Below, piece after piece: positions 45,904 through 57,650 of a stretch of 64,000 nt of DNA. The stretch is from Karstenula rhodostoma CBS 690.94 (lineage: Eukaryota; Ascomycota; Dothideomycetes; Pleosporales; Didymosphaeriaceae), in assembly GCA_010093485.1 (NCBI GenBank), contig MU001503.1:256224-320223 (forward strand). Reading direction: 5' to 3'. Under the pieces are notes generated by a model. That model was not told the DNA's origin. It did not search any database and worked only from the letters and a program-made list of their open reading frames with translations. Made by a program: the position numbers and the translations under genes. The stretch's first letter is position 1, and each line of letters begins with the position of its first letter.

Positions 45904-47525
45904 ATGAGCTTGATTGCCCCCGCGCTGCCGTTCAAGGCAGTCGCTCCCGCGCGCATCATTTCCGGGTCTTTTCAGTGTCAGCGACGGAACATATCGCAAT
46001 CATCGAGACCGAATCTAAACAGGCCTTCGATCAAGGCGCAAACACAAAAGCAGCATGCACCACGGATACGGGTACGTGCAAGAACCTCTCTCCCTCCGAA
46101 GTGGACGTGCTAACTCATCTCCAGCTCTTCCACGCGACCACCCCCTCACAAGCCGTTGCCAACCCTTATACTACCTTAGGCGTATCGAAAAATGCCTCCG
46201 CTTCTGAGATCAAGAAGGCGTACTACGGCCTTGCAAAGAAATACCATCCGGATACAAACAAAGACGCTGGCGCAAAAGACAAGTTCGCGGCTGCGCAGTC
46301 TGCTTATGAGATCCTTTCCGACGAGTCCAAAAAGAAGGCCTTCGACTCATACGGCTCCGCTGCATTTGACGCAAACGGAGGGTTCAACCCAGGGGCCGGT
46401 GCAGGAGGGGCAGGTGGTGACCCGTTCGGCGGCGGGTTTGGAGGGTTCGGGGGATTTGGTGGAGGCGGTTTCCAGGGTGGCTTTTCGCAAGACATCAACA
46501 TGGAGGATCTGTTTAGTGCTTTTGGAGGCGGTGGAAGGAGGGGCAGAGGGAGGGGGAACCCGTTTGAAGAGGAGATTGTGGTCGGAGAAAATATCGAGGT
46601 GCAGACGAGCATTTCGTTCATGGATGCGGCAAAAGGTGTCACCAAAGAGATTTACATTACACCGATGGTGGAGTGCAAGACTTGCACGGGCAGCGGACTA
46701 AAGAAGGGTGCCAAGAAAGCGGAGTGCAAGAGCTGCAGCGGCTCCGGGCAGAGGGTAACGAGCATGGGAGGTTTCCACATGAGGGTGACGTGCTCCAGCT
46801 GCGGAGGCTCCGGTATGGCAGTTCCCCGCGGCTCATCGTGCGGCACCTGTGGCGGAGACGGTGCAGTCAAGGAGCGAAGGACAGTCACAGTGGATATCCC
46901 TGGAGGCGTAGAAGACGGCATGCGGTTGCGGGTGACTAACGAAGGAGACGCACCGCTCACCGGACAAGCGTCGGGCTCGAATGTGAGGGGCACGAAGGGC
47001 GACCTCTACGTCCTGATCCGCGTAGCATCCGATCCGAAGTTCAAACGCGCAGGTTCCGACATTCTCCACACGGCAACCATACCCCTGACAACTGCCGTTT
47101 TGGGTGGAGAGATCAAAGTACCGACGCTCGACGGCGAGGTCATGGTCAAGGTGCCTACAGGGTCCGGGACGGGTGACAGGGTTACGCTATCGGGGATGGG
47201 CATGAAAGTTCTCTCTAGCCGACGAAACGCAAAGGGTGACCTGAAGGTCGAGTTCAAGGTTAACATGCCCAAGTACCTGAGCCAAAACCAGCGGACTATT
47301 CTCGAGATGCTAGCGGATGAGATGGGTGACAAGACGGCGAAGAGGATGATTGTGAACAAGATGAGGGACGACGGAGAGAAGCCCTCCGCTACCTCCGACG
47401 ACCACACGAACGAAGGTTTCCTCAAGAGCGCTTGGCACAATCTCACCGGGCAACACAAGGAGACGCCGCAGGGGGAACCTAAGAACGGAGAAGAGAAGAA
47501 GAAGAAATCATCTGGGTCTGGTTGA
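45904..47525 (+). CDS. MDJ1: mitochondrial DnaJ/Hsp40 chaperone, Mdj1-like
   Basis: Exons 45904-46071 and 46125-47525 (53-bp intron, GTACGT...CTCCAG) give 522 residues. Residues 1-56 form an Arg/Ser-rich presequence without acidic residues ([17 protein letters not shown]), fitting mitochondrial import. The J domain runs from about 69 to 134 with HPD at 97-99. A Gly/Phe-rich linker follows, then four zinc-binding repeats ([32 protein letters not shown]) and the C-terminal substrate-binding domains ([19 protein letters not shown]). This is a type I Hsp40 that partners mitochondrial Hsp70 in folding imported and newly made matrix proteins. The tail is charged ([11 protein letters not shown]). 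An unspliced internal frame starting at 45975 overlaps the presequence and is not the real start. Confidence 0.93.
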
Positions 47526-48629
47526 GTCGTCGAACGTTGAGGGTTTTATTTCTTGTATCAGTTGTACAACTCCATGCTCAAGTGTATAGTATGCTGAAGC
47601 GGCGCAAAGGGAAGCAGTGGTAGTTCCGAGCATTGGTTGGCGTTCACGTGTACTCAAGATGTTTGCATAAATTCTCCAGATAGTCATGCGCCCCCGCTCA
47701 GGCTTGTATATTAGCTACACGATAGTAATCTTCCATGGAAGATCAGTCCATCTGCTCCGAACTCCAGGCCAGTCGACGGAAAGCTAGAGCGAAGCCTTGA
47801 CCGTTCGAGTGACCTAGCCCTCCAAGGTTGTGCCGTTGAGCGCTTACACAAGGCGCTCACGATGGTGTCTCGCGATGTGAGTGGCCAAGACCTACGGGAA
47901 GGGCCAGGATGACCCCTCACGGTGGCTCCTAGATCTAACGAGTGTGTGACTGGGACGGTGGAGGTGCAGGGAAAAGGTGAAGAGCGCGGCCGTTTGGTTT
48001 TGAGCGCGGCTGCCGGGGAGGGAATTGATATAGTTATATAGTCGAGGTCGAGGTGCGATTCATGGTGCCTTGGAGGAGCGCCGACTGCCCGCGACTGCCC
48101 CACGCTCACGCTTCGCACCGGACATACGCGCTGCCCTCGACATTGACGGGAGTGACGAGAGACGAGAGACAAGAGACGAGAAACGAGACACGTCGAAGAA
48201 GCTTTGCTGGCGCGGCAGAAGAGGAGCCATATTGAATAGGAACAGCGCAGCCCTCCCGTGGCCCACCCGTGGACGGCCACATCGACTGGACAGCCCAACC
48301 CTGCAACACGTCACATCCCGGGGCTTGCATAGCCGTGCATTCACGCGACTGACCGCATCAGAGCAGGAAAGCGACATTTTCCTCGGAGCTCGTCTTCGCG
48401 CACCGCACAACTGCGCACCTCTACATTTGCCTCGTTCGCCTACCGCCCCTCTCGAGCTCCACGGAACCACAACATCGCAAGCAATCCGACACGGCCACCC
48501 GTAGCAATTGCTGACCGCACCCTCGATCGACCCCACCGCGACTCCCTCGTTGCATTGCGCGCCCGACTCTCGCACGCCGCCTCTCTGCGCTGAGCTGGCA
48601 GGCGGATACTTGGCCTGGAAACCAGCACC
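47526..48629. other. intergenic and presumed Bro1 leader
   Basis: About 1.1 kb. A purine-rich tract with repeated GAGACGA units lies near 48155-48192. No coding feature was supported; open frames on both strands in 47.7-48.6 kb look random. Confidence 0.45.
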
Positions 48630-51600
48630 ATGGCGACCCTCATACCCATGATATCGGTCCCGTTGAAGCAGACGAACGAGATCGACTGGATACAGCCGCT
48701 CAAGGGCTACATACGCGCCACGTATGGCGACGACCCGGAGCGCTATGCCGAGGAGTGCGCGACGCTGAACCGCCTGCGGCAGGACATGCGGGGCGCGGGG
48801 AAGGACAGTGCTGCGGGGAGGGACCTGCTGTACAGATACTACGGCCAGCTGGAGCTACTGGACCTGAGGTTTCCCGTCGACGAGAACCACATCAAGATCC
48901 AGTTTACCTGGTACGCTGCATGATCTTGGGTATCACGACGCCGAGTGGCTAACACGCACCAGGTTCGATGCATTCACGCACAAGCCCACCTCGCAGTACT
49001 CCCTCGCCTTCGAAAAGGCCTCCATAATCTTCAACATATCCGCCGTGCTATCCTGTCATGCAGCGTACCAGAACCGCCACGAAGATGTCGGGCTCAAGAC
49101 GGCCTACCACTCGTTTCAGGCCTCGGCCGGCATGTTCACCTACATCAACGAGAACTTCCTGCACGCACCGTCTACAGATCTGAGTCGCGAAACGGTGAAG
49201 ACGCTGATATCCGTCATGCTCGCCCAGGCGCAGGAGGTGTTCCTGGAAAAGCAGATAGCGGACGGCAAGAAGGTGGGACTGTGCGCGAAACTGGCGAGCC
49301 AAGCTGCGTTTCTGTATACACAAGCTGTGGAGGGTGCGCAGGAAAATGTCAACAAGGCTGTATTCGAGAAGGTGTGGTTGTTGGTCTGTCAGGTAAAGCC
49401 GTTGATTCTTGTTGGTCGACAGGAGGCTGACAATATGCCAGACTAAAGCGAGCCATATGGCTTCAGTTGCGCAATACTACCAAGCCATGGCAGACGATGA
49501 CGCGAACTCCCACGGTGTAGCGATTTGCCGTCTGCAAGCCGCCGAGACGAACGCCAGGGATGCGAACCGAGCAGCCAACGCTTTCCCATCGTCTTGCCCC
49601 GCGAACTCGAATCTGCCCGCCGAGACCGGCGCTGTGCTGGCTGAGCTGACGAAGAAGCATCTTGCAAATGTGCAAGAGAAACTAGCTGAGTTCATGAAGG
49701 ACAATGATTTCATCTACCACCAGGGTATCCCGAATGAAGCAGCCCTCACGCAAGTCCCAAAACTCCCAGCAGCGAAAGCGATACCTGTGAGCGAACTGTA
49801 TCAAGGACAGGACATACAAAGGATCATTGGCCCCGACATTTTCCAGAAAATCGTACCAATGGCCGTGACGGAGTCTGCTAGTTTGTATGATGAAGAGAAG
49901 GCGAAGCTGATACGGGCGGAAAGCGAAAGGGTCGAGGTCGCAAACGACGAGATGGCGGCGAGTTTGGACTACCTGAAGCTACCGGACAGCCTGAACGTGC
50001 TAAGAGGAGGCATGGACAATCAAGATATGATGGTTGATGAGGACTTCCGGAGATGGTGCGAAGAGCTGGCGGGCCATGCGCCGTTCACGACAGCATTTGA
50101 TCAGTCGAACACAGACAAGTCCGAGATCAACACCATGTTGGACGCGAGCATGAAGCAGTTGGATATGGAGGAGAGCGTTTGCGAAAAGATGAGGTCCAAG
50201 TACGGCGTAGATTGGACGCAGCAGCCTAGTTCACGTCTGACCGCTACGCTGCGGAGCGACATCCGGAACTACCGAGTAGCGATCGAAGAGGCGAGCACCA
50301 GTGATGCTCAGTTGTACAGCACTTTCCGCCAATACGAGGCAGACTTTGATGAGATGCGATCTGCTGGAGAAACCGATGAGGCAGATGTGCTATACTCGCG
50401 AGCCATGGTCAAAGCAGGCGCGGCGAAAGGCAAGAGCCCTGGTCCCGCTCAAGGCAATCTGCTGGATGACGACTTCCATGACGGACCAAGCGTTGCAGAC
50501 CAGATTGCCAGTGTCGAGGAACTTCTGCGGCGGCTGAACTTGGTCAAGAAGGAGAGGTTGCAGGTGCTGAAAGACCTCAAAGAGAAGGTACGTCTTCCTA
50601 TAAATGTTACAGTTTCACTCACTAACAATGATAGGTGCACTCCGACGACATCTCCAACGTCTTGATCTTGAACAAGAAAGCCATCGCAAACCAGGAATCC
50701 CAACTGTTCAAGGCTGAACTTGAGAAATTCAGACCGCACCAGAATCGCATCCTCCAGGCCAACCACAAGCAAGGCTCCCTTCTGAAAGAGCTCACACGCA
50801 CCTACTCCGATCTCCTCAAAGATCCGCGCGTCCGCTCAGAGCAAAGCAAGTATGACATGTTCTCCCGCCAGCGCAGCTCAGTCATGAAGAAGTACGAGCG
50901 AGTCTACCAGTCGTTCAGGGACCTTCAAGCAGGGCTCTCCCGTGCCCAGGGGTTCTACTCCGAGATGAAAGACACAGTATCAAGCCTCCAGAAGAATGTG
51001 GAGACGTTCGTCAACAACAGGCGATCGGAAGGTGGCCAGCTGCTCCAGAACATCGAACAGAAGAAAACCCAGGGTGCAGACCAGGAGCAGCAGCGCTTGA
51101 AGGACCTAATGGAACGCATGTCCATGGAACCCTCCGGCTCGCCCGTCTCCCTCGGCAGAGAAAGAAAAAAGAGTATACCCGCGCCTCTAAACCAGGGCGG
51201 ATACGCAGCATCATCCTCCGCGCAGGCTTCCTACAACCCAGTCGCATCGCCGCCCGTCACGCCCCGCTACCCCATCACTACCCAACCCCAGCAGCCCTAC
51301 CAACAACCAGCCCAACCGCAAAACCCTTACCCCTCCAACGGCTTCCAGCAATACCCCTCGCACTCACACTCACACTCACACTCGCAATCCCAAACCCAGA
51401 CAAGCTACAACCCCACCAACTACGGCCCCGTCTCGCCCCCAGCGCACCAGCAGTACTTCTCCCCGCCGCCAAACCAGCACCCGCAGCAACCGTGGGGCCA
51501 GCCTCCGCAGCAACACCAGCAACCGCAGTACGGGTACCAGAGCGGGACGCCGCAGCCCGGCGCGGGATTGCCGCAGGGATATGTGCCGCCTCCGCCGCCG

Positions 51601-51744
51601 CCGGGGCCGCCACCGAGCCAGTACGAGCAGTACGGGGGTGCGCAGTATCAGAGCGGGTACGGGCAGAGGCAGAGTGGGCAGGGACAGGGACAGCAGCAGG
51701 GTGGGGCTGCGGATCCGTGGGCGGGGCTGAGCGGGTGGAAATGA
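48630..51744 (+). CDS. BRO1: Bro1-domain ESCRT-associated protein (Bro1/Vps31)
   Basis: Exons 48630-48910, 48963-49392, 49442-50587 and 50635-51744 (introns 52, 49 and 47 bp) give 988 residues. The N-terminal BRO1 domain (about 5-390) contains YGDDPERYAEECATLNRLRQ, RDLLYRYYGQLELLDLRFPV and FDAFTHKPTSQYSLAFEKAS. It should bind the ESCRT-III subunit Snf7/Vps32. A helical V-like region follows (to about 800) for YPxL-type ligands. The tail is Pro/Gln-rich (QQPYQQPAQPQNPYPSNG), with an alternating HSHSHSHS run and a poly-Pro PPPPPPGPPP. Yeast Bro1 recruits Doa4 deubiquitinase in multivesicular-body sorting. The opening sequence (PMISVPLKQTNEIDWIQPLK) fits Bro1 better than the pH-signalling relative PalA/Rim20, but I cannot exclude the latter. 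Confidence 0.9.
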
Positions 51745-52112
51745 AGCATTCTCGGTGAGAAGTGAGAGTAAGACGGGAGGGTGGAGTTTCATGGAGTGTG
51801 TTTTGCATTTCTTACTGTGGGGCATTCCATGTGGCATGTGTAGAGTATGGGCGGATGAAGCTACATGGGAGCGTTATGCATACAAATGGATATACTGGAA
51901 ACGTTATAAGAAATGTGATATCGCACTTGCTACGGCTACAGACTAACTGCAAAGGAACAGCAAAGAGAAAGAGAGATCGGCCTATACAGGCGGATACCCA
52001 GGAAGAGAATGTAGAGAATGAAAGGAACCCCCATGGAAGCGTATCCTCCTTCCATCATCTACGAGGCTGATATCGAATGGAGACCGAACATCGGCAAGCT
52101 ATCGTATGAAGA
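51745..52112. other. intergenic, convergent 3' ends
   Basis: About 370 bases between the Bro1 and GFA gene ends; nothing seen. Confidence 0.45.
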
Positions 52113-53100
52113 TTAGAGGCTACGCCCATCCACCTCCCGCCGCTGCAGCGTCCTCACATCGACGCCTTGGAACATCCTCACATTGAGCGCCTTGACGCCC
52201 TCGTAGAAGCCCGGCTCGATGCTCTCCGCCATCAGACTGCTGCCGCACCGGCTGCAGAAGTAATGCTGCACGCGCTCCTTGCCGAAGCGGTACTTCTGTT
52301 CTCGAATCAGCGCCATTCTCACGATGGTGTTTCAACCCAATGGTGGGACGTACCTCTACAAGGTTGCTGTTCAGATCGACGTTGTCGAACTGGATGCAGG
52401 GGTTCTGCACGTAGACGTTGAGGTAGCCGTTGCGCGCGCAGATAGAGCAGTTGCATTCGACGACCCAGCTCTCCGGGTCGTGGAGCGGCGGGGAGAGCGT
52501 GACGGTGTAGCGGATGAGCTGGCAGTGGCAGGACGCTTGGTACTGTGGTCACGGTTAGCTTCGTACTATGCCTCGAAGTTGTTAGAGGTAGCGGCAGCTA
52601 AGGTGTCTAGCCAAAGGGAGGTGCTAGAGCCGAAGGCTGAACGCCCAAGGGAGGGGAGTCGAAGACCCAAGGTCCAGGCGGAGCATGCGGGAACGACTCC
52701 GGCTAGGTGGGGTTCACGCAGATCGCTAGCCGGCGTCGAGCTAGGAGGAACTTTGATAGGGCTTCATCGCGAGGAGAGTCCGGGACCGAGATGACCATGC
52801 TGTTGAGGGTGACAGCGCTAGATGGCACCGTCTCGACGCAAGAAGAGCGGGCTCGCCACGAGTCCCTGGCCTTTGACTGTTGCTCTTTCTTAAAGCGCGC
52901 CTGGGCAAAGGTGGCGAAAGAACGTTGAATGACGGGAAACTGAGATTGCATTGACTTTGTGTGCGATGGCAGGCCGATCTTGTTTGAGAAGAGAAAGACG
53001 CACGAAAACAGGATGGAAGTTTGCTTGAGGAAACTCGAGATCGAGACGGGAGAGAAAAGGGATTGCAACTTACTCTTTGACTGGTATTGTTGGTAGCCAT
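52113..53100 (-). CDS. GFA-domain (CENP-V/formaldehyde-activating-like) protein
   Basis: Exons 53074-53100, 52354-52542 and 52113-52295 give 132 residues. Zinc-binding cysteines follow the GFA pattern: SCHC (14 and 16), CNCSIC (39, 41 and 44) and CSRC (86 and 89), with ARNGYLNVYVQ and SLMAESIEPGFYEG between. Relatives were named for spontaneous glutathione-formaldehyde adduct chemistry, but most fungal members have no proven reaction. The second intron is 58 bp, but the first is 531 bp, far longer than others here. It separates a 9-codon first exon (GTAAGT donor) from YQASCHC (acceptor GACCACAG). The reading just before YQASC has a stop, so an upstream exon is required; whether 53074-53100 is the right one is less certain than the rest. 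Confidence 0.82.
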
Positions 53101-55276
53101 GGCATGTACCGTAGGATATCTCACGTCTTGCTGTCGTCGAGAATCAAGATTGATGGCGATGGAGAATGGATGAAGCGGAAGAAAGTAGATAGGGTACATG
53201 TTCCTAGAGAGATGAAGCGTCCTATGTATACTTGACTTTGGCGCAATGTCGAATGTGCTGAGTTGCACGGACTCTCGCAAGGTCGGCTTGATTGATTAGT
53301 GGTTGCGAGTAAAGCACAACCTTTGACGAGAAGTCGGAGAAATGGGTTTCAAGGGTCAAAGATATGAAATCGAGCATCTGTAATTCTTGGATGCTCTGAA
53401 TAACACAGTTGTCTGCTTGCTTTGAGTGTATTAGAGGCCGTTGAAGCTGTACTTATAGAAATGGCGACTACCACTCTACTATCGAACGTACCTGGCCAAG
53501 GATCGTCGCGGTCCCTGATCAGTGATCGCTTCTCGGTCTGTTCCACTTTACCAGTTGCCTTCCTTCTGATTCTTGCTATTTTGATCTTGGAATCACCACT
53601 ACAGGATATTGCAGAGCTCAGAACAGCTGCATTTAGGGTGCTCGTCGGGATCATAACGTGAGTCCAGCAACCGGGCGAATCGGCGTTTCCGCGGACCGTG
53701 TCTGCTCTCAGCTCACCGGTATCCAGGATGGAGCTCAAAGAATATCGCACTTCGTAAAGATAACAATCGACACTACTGGATGCCTTCGCTTGAGAGTCTC
53801 GTCCAGAGGCGTGTTTGAGGATGAACATGCTCGTATCTCGAATTCCGAATGAACTTTTCGTGGCGTATACCTAGTCAGGAAGGGTTACGGTCTTGTAAGA
53901 AGTGAAGCTTGTGCGGGTGTGGGACCAAGCAGATCCATGGTATTGGGTGATGGTTGCCGCTCTACGACGTCCAGGTCCTGCGATCCTACACACGAGGATT
54001 CGGACCCTGCTCCAGCCGCCAACGTCGGTGACAGTTACCGTTGTCGGAGACCAGGACGTTTGGTTCGTGTCTTGTCGGTTTCGCTGCTTCTTTGAGACTT
54101 CCGATGGGGCCAAAAGCAGCTATATCTAGACCAGCTGGCTGGAACGATTGCAGATCTGCGGGATGCTGCATCCTGTATTTCTTGTGAGAGACGAGATACC
54201 GGAGAATTTCAACAAATCGGAGAGGCTCTAACGGATGGTTGTTCCACCGCTGCCGGACTGCACTTTTTATAGATGGGTACAGCAGCCGGATCGCCAGCAT
54301 GGTGATCCTCGTATTTGCAACGCCACAAAATCGAGGCACCCTAGATCGGTGGCCCGCGTCCTAGACATTCGCACCAGTGGTAGCGATAAAAACGTGGTAA
54401 GCTTTCCACAAGTGGGATATACTTCAACAAATTGACGATCACATCATGCTATGCGTTAGATCGACACAGTCATGTGCACCCAGGGCAGTTTAACATCAGC
54501 TTCAGGCAGATGAATAGCCAAGAGGCTAGATGGCCCTGCATACGACCTGGCTGTCGCTCACTCCGAGCCTGCATCGAACCAACGGTGCCGAGGGCGTGTT
54601 ACAAGCACCGATTGCACGATTTTTGCCCGGTGGAGCTTAGGATTCCTGGCCTTCGTATCGTCGTAAGTCGTCGTGTTAGTCAGAGCGCCAATTGCTGGTA
54701 TTGCGACTGCTGTTCACAAAGCCGAGGATAATTGTTCCATCCTGGTTGGCCGTTATTGTTCGTTCATACCTATTTTCACGTTGCCGATGAAAGACCCTGC
54801 GGTTCAGATGAATGTCTCAAGCCTCTCACCAATCTTCCGTCTATCTTCATGCTCCACAATCGAGCGCCCCCATTACCGGCTTTGTTGTGCAATGCGAGGT
54901 GTGCGTTACGTCGACTGGAATGCGGGATCATGGTATTGTTATCATCGCCGTGAGGTGAGGAAAGATTACGAACAAGAGCTGCATCAGCTAGGGAAGTGGG
55001 ACGTCACGATCGTCCAGTGGGAAGGAACGAACTGGAAAGGGCAGTCGCGTCTCTAAGCTAACGACTTTAGCGTCCGTTCAACACAAACAACAACGCGGGA
55101 ATCAAACATTGCAGAGCAAATTTCAGGCATTTTCACATCTCAACAGTGTAAATATCGCCAAATCCAATCCCATTGATAACTGGTAGGCGGAAGACCTACG
55201 GCGACAATACTTAGCTACGCCGCAGTATATGCGTTGCACTCGGATGTCACCAAGAACTTTTGGCTTGCGCCATCTT
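53101..55276. other. 2.2-kb region without a recognised gene
   Basis: Several medium open frames (for example 53349-53828 minus, 53986-54339 minus, 54432-55056 plus) have no recognisable motif. Either relics or random frames. The first few hundred bases from 53101 should be the GFA promoter. Confidence 0.4.
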
Positions 55277-56221
55277 CTAAATCTTCGACACGCGCTGGAG
55301 CAGATCGTCAACTTCGCCATCTTCAAGCAGACCGATCCTAGTGTCACCCAAGCGCTCAGCTAGGCCGTCTAGATCAACCCTCATTGTCGCACGCAGCGGT
55401 GAACGGTCTTGATGCAGCCTTGATAACGTCCTTCTCTCGCTGCTAGATCGATCCCTCTTCAACCTTGTTCTCCTGCTGACTGCCCGGTCTTTGTGGACCC
55501 TGCTGCTTACTCGGTCCATCCTTATGTCTCGCTGATGCGACCGACTACGACTCCGCTGGTGCTGTCGGCTTTCAAAGCTCCACCGATTATACATGTCACT
55601 AACAACGGAAGGCATGAAGTTGACGTGCAAAAACTTTTCTTCGTCACCGAGGAGGAAGAGGCCCGACATGCCTTGAACAATCCTGGGTCCGAAGTTGGAC
55701 ACCAGTCGAATGCTGCAACACAGCCACTTTTTTACATTCTCTGCTGGGTCTGGGTCCGGATAATATCCAGCTGCTGTGAATTCCTTATACGTCTTGACAT
55801 AATTGCGTCGGATCAGCGTTTCGAGACACACAGGGCAAACAAACGGCGTCAACGTGCCGTGCGTCGTCGGCTGAGAACGACAGCAGTTCGAGGCGCAAGG
55901 TGCTTTCAGGTCATAAGGAGTCGGAAAGCCGGTAGATGTGGTGACTAGATGCCCACAGCTGAGGTCGTGGTAGTTGGTGGTCAGAGTTTCGCATGCGCGG
56001 CCGCGTTGTAACTGCATAATGTTCGCTTCATCGATTGAAATCGTGGTCGGGCTAGCTGTACCCATAATGATCTTCGATGGATCGACCCGATTAGAGGCCT
56101 GCTCTAGGCGCCGCGATTCTTCCAAAAATCGCAGTAGAATCGGCCGAGGTGGAAATAGCGGCGCCTGCTCTGGCGATTCAAGGCAATTGACTTCTGGAGC
56201 TGTCGTCAATGCGGGTGGCAT
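55277..56221 (-). CDS. cysteine-rich hypothetical protein A
   Basis: A single exon of 314 codons starting MPPALTTAPEVNCLES. A possible zinc-binding region at about residues 88-150 has LSCGHLVTT, APCASNCC and TPFVCPVCLETLIRR, i.e. CGH...C-x3-CC...C-x2-C. A helical segment follows (YVKTYKEFTAAGYYP). The C-terminal third is strongly basic and Arg/Ser-rich (SRQHQRSRSRSHQRDIRMDR and more), like RS-type or nuclear RNA/DNA-contact regions. The cysteine pattern matches the neighbour at 56712, which points away from it. No known family recognised. Confidence 0.65.
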   Translation of the reverse strand: MPPALTTAPEVNCLESPEQAPLFPPRPILLRFLEESRRLEQASNRVDPSKIIMGTASPTTISIDEANIMQLQRGRACETLTTNYHDLSCGHLVTTSTGFPTPYDLKAPCASNCCRSQPTTHGTLTPFVCPVCLETLIRRNYVKTYKEFTAAGYYPDPDPAENVKKWLCCSIRLVSNFGPRIVQGMSGLFLLGDEEKFLHVNFMPSVVSDMYNRWSFESRQHQRSRSRSHQRDIRMDRVSSRVHKDRAVSRRTRLKRDRSSSERRTLSRLHQDRSPLRATMRVDLDGLAERLGDTRIGLLEDGEVDDLLQRVSKI

Positions 56222-56711
56222 AGCTATATCTCAGATGCTTACAGTTGAAGTCGGGGGAGCCGCTGGTAGTGAGCAGTTCCCCAAGTTTTATGGTCTGGGT
56301 TCGTGGCTGAACAATGAGGGTCGTGGCGAGTTGAAGGTTTGTGAAAGACGCATCTACACAATGGCTCAATCGGGGCTTAGTCAGGTGCAAAGACCTTCAC
56401 TCCTGCGCACACCCGACACGGTTATAAATCATGATCCTAGGTACCTTCTGTGCTTCCACTCTCGCTCTGAGGCACATCCTGAAGACCTGTCAATCTCTGG
56501 ACATCTCGGACCGCCGTCAAGCCAAGTGGCTCGCTCACTCACCTCGACCTCGCCCCTAACCTAAAGTCGCCTTAAACCCCATGTCGACTTGAGCTCATCC
56601 AAGCACACTTCAACAACACTCTTAACTTTGCGTTGATATCAACCGTCTTTGATCTTCATCTGAACAGTCTCAATCTCAATCTCGAGTCGATCCACCCAAA
56701 TCGTCTTCGCG
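56222..56711. promoter_or_regulatory. shared divergent promoter region
   Basis: 490 bases between two divergent start codons (56221 minus, 56712 plus). Pyrimidine-rich tracts precede the plus-strand start. It should hold both promoters; no specific element was identified. Confidence 0.5.
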
Positions 56712-57650
56712 ATGCATGTCAAGGAGAAGATCACTTACCCCAAACGCAAGCCACTGCCTGGCTCCAACCCGTGCACATCAGGGTGTAGCTCATTCGAACA
56801 TGTCCTCGCCTGCGGTCACTCTGTCAATACCCCGGGACCAGGCGACGTCTGTGGCTCCAATTGCTGGGCTGTGGCCCGCTCTCCGGCCAATTCGACGGGA
56901 AAGCGGACAGCTGGAGCACCTTTCTGGTGTGATGCATGCATCGAAGAGAAGATTGAGGCGGACGTGGAGTTTCAGGGCAACATCACCGCCCAGCAAGCCG
57001 GTAAGTTTTAAATCGGCATTTGGGGGACAGTACATGCTAACGCTCTCGCAGAGAATCTTCGCATTGAGCTTCGAACGTATTTTCTGATAAAGAACATTGA
57101 GGCGCAGAGCCAGGCCCGGAAGACATACGTCGGCGAGAAACGCGTTACTTTACCTATCGACCGAGACAACAAACCTCTCCGAGGATACCAGGCTCCGAAA
57201 CCAAAACATCCCTTTGAAGTCGGGACGCTCCATGCAGGTAGGAGCTTCTTCGAGGATATTGATCCAAATCCGGTCTCTTCCGCCCGAGGCGCACCATCGG
57301 CCGCAACTCCATCCACGGTCACGCAGCGAAACGGAAATCAGGTTCCTACGCACTCGGCTTCATCAATCGTCCCTGGCGACCGTTATCCACTGCCAGGAAC
57401 ACAGCCCTTGTGGGTTACTGAGGATCGCTTTCGGCGACGTCGCGTGCTCAATGACGCTGCTGCACCTAGTGCAGTTGTCCGACAACAGCCCATACCGCAG
57501 ATTGTATTCCAGCTTCCTCAGCAGCCGCAACTCCTACCTCGGAACAATGCTCATGCTGGCACTCGCAACACATCACTCCGCACAAACACATTAGGTATCG
57601 GTATTGTTGATGAAGATGAGATCACAAAAGACGTAGTTCATCTAACATAG
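56712..57650 (+). CDS. cysteine-rich hypothetical protein B
   Basis: Exons 56712-57000 and 57052-57650 (51-bp intron, GTAAGT...TCTCGCAG) give 295 residues starting MHVKEKITYPKRKPLPG. The N-terminal region (about 18-82) carries PCTSGCSSFEHVLACGHSV, DVCGSNCWAVAR and APFWCDACIEEKIEA. This is the same CGH...C-x3-C...F-x-C-x2-C order as the divergent neighbour. A helical segment follows (ENLRIELRTYFLIKNIEAQS) and then a disordered, Pro/Gln-rich C-terminus. No membrane segment. Probably a small metal-binding protein of a Dothideomycete-type family; the function is unknown. Confidence 0.7.

Noticed and set aside
45975..46124. Start of the DnaJ protein at 45975 ([11 protein letters not shown]...)
   Set aside because: That frame reads through the intron and gives an acidic, non-mitochondrial N-terminus; the spliced start at 45904 gives a proper presequence.
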